This document shows, in pieces, positions 21,345 to 27,976 of a stretch of DNA of 43,365 nucleotides. A program made the translations under genes and the position numbers. Numbering within the stretch: position 1 is the first letter of the stretch; each line of letters begins with the position of its first letter. The notes beneath the pieces are model-generated. The model made no database searches. It was given only the letters and a program-made list of their open reading frames with translations, and was not told the origin of the DNA. The stretch is from an uncultured bacterium (GTDB taxonomy: Bacteria; Omnitrophota; Gorgyraeia; Ghiorseimicrobiales; Ghiorseimicrobiaceae), in assembly GCA_913009335.1 (NCBI GenBank), contig CAJVXN010000016.1:1-43365 (forward strand), given 5' to 3'.

Positions 21345-21365
21345 GGGACATAATACTAAATTATA

Positions 21366-21392
21366 CTGTTGAGGCTTAACCTCAACAGCTTT
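21366..21392 (+). terminator. Hairpin after the lipoprotein cassette (weak T-tract)
   Basis: CTGTTGAGG-CTTAA-CCTCAACAG-CTTT, 9-bp perfect stem. Confidence 0.5.
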
Positions 21393-21530
21393 AATAGCGG
21401 GCAATTTATTTTATAGTATCTTGGTGAACATAATCTTTTGTTTGTAGTCTATTTTTGGTATAATAGTAACGAATAAGCTCTGTGGTTTTGACAGAAGGAA
21501 TTATCTATTAGAATTAAAAGAGACCCGCTG

Positions 21531-21662
21531 GGGGTCGTTAAAAATAAAGCAGGATAGGCAAGCAGCAAAATTTTTGCTGCTTTTTACCTTTTGGAGATTA
21601 GAGCTATGTTAAAAAAAGCATTAGTAATTCTAGCAGACGGATTTGAAGAAATAGAGGCGATA
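21531..21662 (+). repeat. Direct repeat copy B, leading into intact DJ-1 gene
   Basis: Near-identical to 20177-20314, including the ggggtcg tRNA-end remnant and the terminator hairpin. Confidence 0.9.
21560..21585 (+). terminator. Terminator-like hairpin (copy B of the tRNA-Glu terminator)
   Basis: AAGCAGCAAA-ATT-TTTGCTGCTT + TTT. Confidence 0.6.
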
Positions 21663-22154
21663 ACTTCAATAGATATATTGCGACGTGGGTATATTGATGT
21701 TACTGTTGCTGCCTTAAGTACAAAAGTGGTTACAGGCGCCCACGGAATTAAAATTAGCGCAGATATCTTACTGGAGCAATTTAATCAGGACATAGATGCT
21801 CTTGTTTTGCCCGGAGGCTCGCCCGGATCGGAAAACCTGAATAAGTCAAAAAAAGTCCATGAAATTATCAGCAAAACATTTAAGGCAAATAAGGTAGTTG
21901 CGGCAATATGCGCGGCTCCCGCGTTGGTGCTTGAGCCCGCAGGAATTTTAAAAAACAAAAGAGCAACTTGTTATCCGGGGATGGAAAAATTGTTCTCAGA
22001 GGATGTAAAATTTATAGACGAGGCTGTTGTACGTGATGGTAATCTTATAACCAGTCGTGGAATAGGGGCGGCATTGCGATTTGCTTTATGCATTGTCGAG
22101 ACCTTAATTGATAAATCGACAGCGGATGCATTAGCCGAGAAAGTGGTGGTTTAG
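21606..22154 (+). CDS. DJ-1/PfpI family protein
   Basis: KKALVILADGFEEIEAITSIDILRR...DIDALVLPGGSPGSENL...VVAAICAAPALVL...NLITSRGIGAALRFAL. Start ATG at 21606 preferred over the ORF-track start. Confidence 0.92.
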   Translation: MLKKALVILADGFEEIEAITSIDILRRGYIDVTVAALSTKVVTGAHGIKISADILLEQFNQDIDALVLPGGSPGSENLNKSKKVHEIISKTFKANKVVAAICAAPALVLEPAGILKNKRATCYPGMEKLFSEDVKFIDEAVVRDGNLITSRGIGAALRFALCIVETLIDKSTADALAEKVVV

Positions 22155-22156
22155 TT

Positions 22157-23983
22157 ATGTGTGGAATAGTAGGATATGTAGGTAAAAGGCAGGCCCTGCC
22201 TATATTGTTGAAAGGCCTAGAGCGCCTGGAGTATCGAGGGTATGATTCTTCAGGCATTGGAGTTGTTGGGAAACAGAAAATTTATCTGCGCAAGTGTCAG
22301 GGTAAGATAAGGAATTTGAAAGAGTTATTAAGTAGTAACCCTCTGCCGAACTCTACCATAGGTATTTCTCATACTCGATGGGCAACGCACGGGGCGCCAA
22401 ACAGTATTAATGCGCATCCCCATGCCGGCTGTAGCAAAACTTTCAGTCTTGTTCATAATGGAATTATTGAAAACCATCAGGAGCTGAAAGCCCGCCTGTT
22501 GCGCGAAGGGCATAAATTTGATTCTCAGACTGACACAGAAGTAATTGTTCATTTGATTGAAAAATATTATAAAGGTGACTTGTTAAAAGCCGTGCAAAAG
22601 GCAATAGCATTATTGCAGGGTAGTTTTGCGCTGGCGGTTATTGTGGCAGGCCAGCCGGATAAGATTGTCGTAGCACGCCGCGGCAGTCCTTTAGTACTCG
22701 GCTTAGGTAAGGAAGAAAACTTTATTGCTTCAGATCTAACACCCATTCTCACCCATACCAAAAAAGCACTTTTTTTAGAAGATAATCAAACCGCACTTGT
22801 TACTAAAGACAGGGTTTTAGTTTTTGACTCTATACATAAAAAGATTTCTCCTAAGTCATGCGTAATTAAATGGGACGCAGAAAGTGCCCAGAAAGACGGC
22901 TTTCCGCATTTTATGCTTAAAGAGATTTATGAGCAGCCTAAAGTTTTGCGTCAAATACTTGCTACCTATATTAAAAAGAATGCGATAAATTTTAGTCCGT
23001 CCCGTATAAGACCCATCTTTCTAAAAAAAATAAGTAATATAGTTATTGTTGCCTGCGGCACGGCGTATCATGCCGGCATGGTAGCAAAGTATGCCATAGA
23101 GGAACTCGCGCGCATACCTGTAAGCGTTGACGTATCGTCAGAGTTTAGATATCGAAAACCAATAATTAATCGCAATAGCTTAGTTATCGCTATAAGTCAG
23201 TCTGGAGAAACCGCCGATACTTTAGCGGCAATCAATGAGGCACGCAAACAAAAAGCAAAAATTTTAGCCGTGTGTAATGTTGTAGGCTCAACCCTGACTC
23301 GAGAGGCGGATTATGTTCTTTATACTTTAGCCGGTCCGGAGATTGGAGTTGCCTCTACTAAGGCTTATACCGCGCAGCTGGCAGTGCTATATCTTTTTGC
23401 AATATACCTTGCACATATAATGAAGAAGCAGCCCGCAGCCGCAATCCGCAGGTTGATAAACGAGTTAAAAACTATCGCGAGAAAGCAGGAAAAATTCCTG
23501 AAAAAGGAGAGACAGGTTGTGCGTGTTGCAAAATCGCATCATCAACTAGGTTCTTTTTTATATCTGGGACGTAGGATTAATTATCCTTCGGCCTTAGAGG
23601 GAGCATTAAAATTAAAAGAAATTTCCTATATCCCCAGCGAAGGCTATGCCGCAGGAGAGATGAAGCATGGCCCTATTGCTTTAATAGATGAATACCGCGC
23701 AGTTATCTGCATCGCCCCTGATTCTGACATTTATGAAAAGATGGTTTCCAATATTCAGGAGATTCGCGCAAGAGCAGGTAAGGTGGTAGCAATCGTCTCT
23801 GAAAGCAACGCACATATAAAAGATTATATTCGGGAAGTCATTTATATCCCGGAGTCTTTAGAGCTGTTTTCTCCCTTGCTTGTAGCCTTGCCTCTTCAAC
23901 TGCTAGCCTATCATATTGCGGTGAAACGCGGCTGCGACGTGGATCAGCCGCGCAATCTAGCGAAATCGGTAACGGTAGAGTAA
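22157..23983 (+). CDS. glmS: Glutamine-fructose-6-phosphate aminotransferase
   Basis: MCGIVGYVGKRQALPILLKGLERLEYRGYDSSGIG...HTRWATHGAPN...SQSGETADTLAAI...EIGVASTKAYTAQL...DQPRNLAKSVTVE. Confidence 0.98.
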   Translation: MCGIVGYVGKRQALPILLKGLERLEYRGYDSSGIGVVGKQKIYLRKCQGKIRNLKELLSSNPLPNSTIGISHTRWATHGAPNSINAHPHAGCSKTFSLVHNGIIENHQELKARLLREGHKFDSQTDTEVIVHLIEKYYKGDLLKAVQKAIALLQGSFALAVIVAGQPDKIVVARRGSPLVLGLGKEENFIASDLTPILTHTKKALFLEDNQTALVTKDRVLVFDSIHKKISPKSCVIKWDAESAQKDGFPHFMLKEIYEQPKVLRQILATYIKKNAINFSPSRIRPIFLKKISNIVIVACGTAYHAGMVAKYAIEELARIPVSVDVSSEFRYRKPIINRNSLVIAISQSGETADTLAAINEARKQKAKILAVCNVVGSTLTREADYVLYTLAGPEIGVASTKAYTAQLAVLYLFAIYLAHIMKKQPAAAIRRLINELKTIARKQEKFLKKERQVVRVAKSHHQLGSFLYLGRRINYPSALEGALKLKEISYIPSEGYAAGEMKHGPIALIDEYRAVICIAPDSDIYEKMVSNIQEIRARAGKVVAIVSESNAHIKDYIREVIYIPESLELFSPLLVALPLQLLAYHIAVKRGCDVDQPRNLAKSVTVE

Positions 23984-24088
23984 ACTAAAGCGTCAGAGAG
24001 TCATAGTGTCATAGCAAAAGATTTTAAATGCTTGATGCTTTGATGCTAGTGAGCATAAGCGAGCGGTGACACTTTGATACTTTTTAAA

Positions 24089-24787
24089 ATGCTGTATATA
24101 GTCTCAACCCCCATAGGCAATTTAAAAGATATAACCTTGCGCGCCCTGGAAGTTTTAAAGCGTGTAGACTTAATTGCCTGCGAAGATACTCGCCACACAA
24201 GAATACTGACTAATCATTATCAAATAAAAACCCCTCTAACAAGCTATTTCGAACACAATAAATTCACAAAGGCTGATTATTTATTGCGCCTGCTGAAAGA
24301 GGGCAAGGACGTTGCTTTGGTTTCCGATGCCGGCACGCCAGGAATAAGCGATCCCGGCTACCGTATCATAAAGCTGGCACTTGATAATAATATTATTGTT
24401 ACTGCTCTACCTGGCCCGTGCGCTTTGGTTAATGCTTTGGTTTTATCGTCTGCTGCGACTGATAAGTTTATATTCGAAGGGTTTTTATCACCAAAAAAAC
24501 AGGCGCGTCTTAAGCGACTCATGGAGCTTGAAAAAGAAACCCGGACAATTATTCTGTATGAATCTCCCCATCGGCTAATAAAATTATTAATGGATATATT
24601 AGAAGTTTTTGGAGATGTGGAGATTGCCTGTGTCCGGGAGATGACCAAAAAATTTGAGGAGCTTAAAAAAGAAAAGGTAGATATTTTAATAAAGCATTTT
24701 ACCAAACACCGCCCTAGGGGGGAATTTGTAGTTATTCTGCCGCGGCGCGCCAAGGTAGGCAAGAAAAATTATTTTAAAACAAGGTAA
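24089..24787 (+). CDS. rsmI: 16S rRNA (cytidine-2'-O)-methyltransferase RsmI
   Basis: MLYIVSTPIGNLKDITLRALEVLKRVDLIACEDTRHTRILTNHY...VSDAGTPGISDPGYRII...GEFVVILP. Confidence 0.95.
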   Translation: MLYIVSTPIGNLKDITLRALEVLKRVDLIACEDTRHTRILTNHYQIKTPLTSYFEHNKFTKADYLLRLLKEGKDVALVSDAGTPGISDPGYRIIKLALDNNIIVTALPGPCALVNALVLSSAATDKFIFEGFLSPKKQARLKRLMELEKETRTIILYESPHRLIKLLMDILEVFGDVEIACVREMTKKFEELKKEKVDILIKHFTKHRPRGEFVVILPRRAKVGKKNYFKTR

Positions 24788-24832
24788 ACCCCCGTTAGAG
24801 ATAGGTCATCTTTAGATGACCGTCTATTACGG
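24788..24832. repeat. Hairpin repeat: outer CCGTTAGAGATA / GTCTATTACGG, inner stem GGTCATCT-TT-AGATGACC
   Basis: Shares outer arm CCCCGTTAGAGATAG with 6357-6404; a further half copy atctctaacaggggtaaacc is at 24901-24920. Confidence 0.65.
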
Positions 24833-24935
24833 CAGGACGGTTAAATAAGTTGTTGCTTCCATAACCGCGGTTTATTACATATGAACAATGGAGTAAAAAA
24901 ATCTCTAACAGGGGTAAACCTTTTCTTGCAAGATG

Positions 24936-24975
24936 CGTCTAAATAGGTAGAAGGCAAAATTAACCTATTTAGACG
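24936..24975. repeat. 13-bp perfect inverted repeat CGTCTAAATAGGT-14 nt-ACCTATTTAGACG
   Basis: Read directly; lies in the 5' region of the collagen-like gene. Confidence 0.85.
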
Positions 24976-25024
24976 GCTGGTTTGCGCGGCAGGCAGGCAG
25001 CAAATAGAAGGGAGAGTGGGGAAG

Positions 25025-26026
25025 ATGAAAAAGACAGTGTTTGGATGGATAGTTGTGTTGCTGGCGGTTTTGTTGTTGGGTGTAGGCGCAAGAAATGTTT
25101 TAGCCCAGGAAGTGGGTGAGGATATTATTTCCGCCGCGGGAGAAGGCGATACAGTAACCCGGGATATGCCCCGCGCCCGCAAGGCCGAAATAGAAAGATT
25201 AAGGCGAATGCGCCAGAAGGATCCGGAGAAATTTAAAGAGATTATAGAAGCGCGGAAGGCGAAGCTGACAGAAAGAATTAGTGATTTAAAAGAAAACAAC
25301 CCCGAGAAATATCGGGAAGTTATGAAACGAAGACGTGTCAATCAAAAACAGCGCCTTGAGCATTTACGAGAAACAAATCCGGAAAAGTTCAAAGAAATTA
25401 CGCAGCAGAGAAGAGAAGTTCTGGAAAATAGATTAGTACAGATAAAAGAAAACAATCCTGAGCAATATGAAAGGATTATGAGGAAAAGACGTGTCAATCA
25501 AAAACAGCGCCTTGAGCATTTACGAGAAACAAATCCTAAACAGTTTAAAGAGGTAATGAAAAACAATCCTCGCTTGCGTGATCATTTAGAAGATGTCCGT
25601 GATAGACGCGAGGATAGAAGAGACAGGGACGGTAATCCTCCGGGACCAAAAGGCGGACCAGGAACTAATTGGGAAAACCCTCCGGGACCAAAAGGCGGGC
25701 CAGGTGCAAGCCCTGACATAAGGAGACGAAGAGACAGGGACGGTAATCCTCCGGGACCAAAAGGTGGACCGGGTGCAGGACCGAAGTATAGGAAAGGCAA
25801 TCCGCCAGGACCAAAAGGTGGACCGGGTGCAGGACCGAAGTATAGGAAAGGCAATCCGCCAGGACCAAAAGGTGGACCGGGTGCAGGACCGAAGTATAGG
25901 AAAAAGGGTTTGTCAGGCGCTAAGAGTGGCGGCAGCAGACCTGGTGGTGGCAAGCGTGGTGGCGGAGGCAGACGTGGTGGTGGCAAGCGCGGTGGCGGCG
26001 GCAGACGGGGCGGCGGCAGAAGATAG
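25025..26026 (+). CDS. Secreted/anchored basic protein with NPEKFKEI-type helical repeats, collagen-like GNPPGPKGGPGAGPKYRK repeats and Gly/Arg/Lys tail
   Basis: N-terminal hydrophobic signal; long in-frame repeats; followed by ECF sigma and anti-sigma genes. Confidence 0.8.
   Translation: MKKTVFGWIVVLLAVLLLGVGARNVLAQEVGEDIISAAGEGDTVTRDMPRARKAEIERLRRMRQKDPEKFKEIIEARKAKLTERISDLKENNPEKYREVMKRRRVNQKQRLEHLRETNPEKFKEITQQRREVLENRLVQIKENNPEQYERIMRKRRVNQKQRLEHLRETNPKQFKEVMKNNPRLRDHLEDVRDRREDRRDRDGNPPGPKGGPGTNWENPPGPKGGPGASPDIRRRRDRDGNPPGPKGGPGAGPKYRKGNPPGPKGGPGAGPKYRKGNPPGPKGGPGAGPKYRKKGLSGAKSGGSRPGGGKRGGGGRRGGGKRGGGGRRGGGRR
25742..25903 (+). repeat. 54-bp (18-codon) tandem repeat, about 3 copies
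   Basis: GGCAATCCGCCAGGACCAAAAGGTGGACCGGGTGCAGGACCGAAGTATAGGAAA identical at 25796 and 25850; diverged copy at 25742. Confidence 0.9.
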
Positions 26027-26050
26027 TGTATATAGCCAGGTTTATTTGAG

Positions 26051-26665
26051 ATGGACGCATATAAAGAAGAGGAAATGATCGCACAGATTCGCGCCGGTGA
26101 CTCCGGCGCCTTCTGTGAATGGGTCGAGAAACACAAAACCAAAGCTGTAAGTGTGGCTTATTCATTTTGCGCCAATTATGAAGACGCAAAAGACATCTCT
26201 CAGGAAGCTTTTATAAAAACGTTTAAGGCTATGAAACATTTTAGAGGAAGTTCAAAATTATATACGTGGTTTTATCGCATTTTAGTTAATGTATGCAAGG
26301 ACTATTTAAGACGTAAGAACAGAAATAGATTTATTAATTTTAATATTAGATTTAATTCCAGGGAAGCGACAACAGGTCAACAAGATATTTTTGAAAGAAT
26401 CGCCTCAAGCGATCCTACTCCGGGTGAGCAATTACTGAATAAGGAATTGGGCGAAGAATTAACTTCAGCAATAGCTTCTCTTCCGGAGAAGCAAAGGACA
26501 GCATTTATTTTAAAGAATATTCATGGGTTAAGTATTAAAGAGATCGCAGAAATTACCAGGTCTGCTGTCGGTACGATAAAGGCGAATTTATTTAAGGCAA
26601 CGGCTAACCTGCAGAGTAAATTAAAAATATATACTCAAGCAGAAATTCCCGGAGGTGTGATATGA
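26051..26665 (+). CDS. RNA polymerase ECF-type sigma-70 factor
   Basis: YEDAKDISQEAFIKTFKAMKHFRGSSKLYTWFYRILVNVCKDYLRRKNR...LPEKQRTAFILKNIHGLSIKEIAEITRSAVGTIKANLFKA. Confidence 0.95.
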   Translation: MDAYKEEEMIAQIRAGDSGAFCEWVEKHKTKAVSVAYSFCANYEDAKDISQEAFIKTFKAMKHFRGSSKLYTWFYRILVNVCKDYLRRKNRNRFINFNIRFNSREATTGQQDIFERIASSDPTPGEQLLNKELGEELTSAIASLPEKQRTAFILKNIHGLSIKEIAEITRSAVGTIKANLFKATANLQSKLKIYTQAEIPGGVI

Positions 26666-27324
26666 AGAACTGCCAATTTAAAAAAGAAACACTCATTGGT
26701 TATTGCTATAATGAGCTTGCGCCAGATGAAGCAAAGCAGGTCAAAGACCATCTGGGTGTATGTAAAAACTGCGAGCTAGAAGTAAGCCGATTAAAAGAGA
26801 CGATTGCTTTTTTCAAGCAGCATAAATTAAAAGAGCCACCACGGGGATTACTTGATGGCTATACCCAAAAGATAAAAGAAGCAATTGTTGAAGGCGAAGA
26901 GAAAAGCGGGATATTTTCCGGTCTAGATAAAAAACTAGCGGTTTTTATGAATAATCTTAGGCTTGCTTTTTATCCTCGGTTGATACCCGTGGCTGTTACT
27001 ATTTGTATCGTGGCATTTATTTTTCTGGTAACTAGGGGTGAGAGGGCAGAGCATTTAAATACAATAAGTCAGGAAATTGCTCTTTTTGATGAACTTAGCG
27101 GAGATGTAGCTGAACTTCTTATGTTAAGCGATGAAAACAACTTGGTAGAGGAGCTTAATAATTCCGATAGGATTTTTCTTGCTCAGCTTGAAGAAAATAC
27201 GGAGACAGAGGTAGAAGACATGCTTTACGAGCTGGAACTCCTTCAGGAGTTAGGGGAGCTTGATGAGGGGGGAGATTACCTTGAAGATGAACTCGACCTC
27301 CTAGACGAAGTAGAGGTTGGGTAA
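26662..27324 (+). CDS. Anti-sigma factor with putative zinc-finger N-terminus, one TM segment and acidic C-terminal domain
   Basis: LIGYCYNELAPDEAKQVKDHLGVCKNCELEVSRL (zf-HC2-like); TM LIPVAVTICIVAFIFLV; overlaps the sigma gene by 4 nt. Confidence 0.85.
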   Translation: MKNCQFKKETLIGYCYNELAPDEAKQVKDHLGVCKNCELEVSRLKETIAFFKQHKLKEPPRGLLDGYTQKIKEAIVEGEEKSGIFSGLDKKLAVFMNNLRLAFYPRLIPVAVTICIVAFIFLVTRGERAEHLNTISQEIALFDELSGDVAELLMLSDENNLVEELNNSDRIFLAQLEENTETEVEDMLYELELLQELGELDEGGDYLEDELDLLDEVEVG

Positions 27325-27430
27325 TTGTTTTTAGTGATCAGATACAAGGAGAAGATAGCCGGTAAAGAGTGAATATAGTGTTTAAGCTATGGTAATAGCT
27401 TAGTAAGCAGTTGCCATTAGTGTGATTAAT

Positions 27431-27462
27431 GTACCTCCGAAAATTCCGGGGGTACTTTTTTT
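27431..27462 (+). terminator. Rho-independent terminator
   Basis: GTACCTCCG-aaaattc-CGGGGGTAC-TTTTTTT. Confidence 0.85.
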
Positions 27463-27492
27463 GCGCACATTGCATATATGGAAGGATTAGAA

Positions 27493-27506
27493 TGAAAGCG
27501 TTTTCA
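27493..27506. promoter_or_regulatory. CRE/LacI-family-like operator TGAAAGCGTTTTCA
   Basis: Matches the TGNAANCGNTNNCA operator pattern; upstream of 27628 and the glycoside-hydrolase genes. Confidence 0.45.
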
Positions 27507-27627
27507 TTGGCTCTATTTTAGCACCTTGTAAAAGGAGTTATATGGTATATATTTAATATAGGGGCAAAAATACATTTTTGCACTTTTGAACTTTGTGCTA
27601 ATTAACATTTTTATTTAGGAGTGTGCC

Positions 27628-27852
27628 ATGAAAAAGAAAGATAAGCTTTATAGAGTGGTTACCTTCTTGGATAGGGAAGAGCTGGATTTCGTAGACGGTT
27701 TAGTAAAAGACATCTATTTTGAATATGGCATAAAAATCCCACGCGCGAAGCTGCTTGAAGAAATTGTTGAGGCTTTAAAGCATAGAGGCTCAAAAAACAA
27801 AGAGTCTATCGAGCAAGAACTGGTGCGGATGTTTATAGAAAAGGGAGAATAG
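27628..27852 (+). CDS. Small protein, possible ribbon-helix-helix type regulator
   Basis: MKKKDKLYRVVTFLDREELDFVDGLVKDIYFEYGIKIPRAKLLEEIVEAL; SD AGGAG; pattern is suggestive only. Confidence 0.5.
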   Translation: MKKKDKLYRVVTFLDREELDFVDGLVKDIYFEYGIKIPRAKLLEEIVEALKHRGSKNKESIEQELVRMFIEKGE

Positions 27853-27875
27853 GTGTCGCTAAATACGTAATACAC

Positions 27876-27909
27876 CCTTCCGTGATTAAGACAGGAAGGA
27901 ATATTTTTT
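27876..27909 (+). terminator. Terminator-like hairpin
   Basis: CCTTCC...GGAAGG followed by aatatTTTTTT. Confidence 0.5.
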
Positions 27910-27976
27910 GTTTGTTTCGTAAAAAGTTTTAAAAAGATAATAAAATTTGAAAATAGATTAAGCCACGGAGTGTGAG

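Noticed and set aside
25742-25903. CRISPR array
   Set aside because: Repeats are adjacent, in frame and without spacers; they encode collagen-like protein units. No CRISPR array or cas gene was seen in the window.
25582-26142. 186-aa minus-strand Pro-rich ORF
   Set aside because: Antisense of the Gly/Pro repeat region of 25025-26026; composition bias keeps the frame open.
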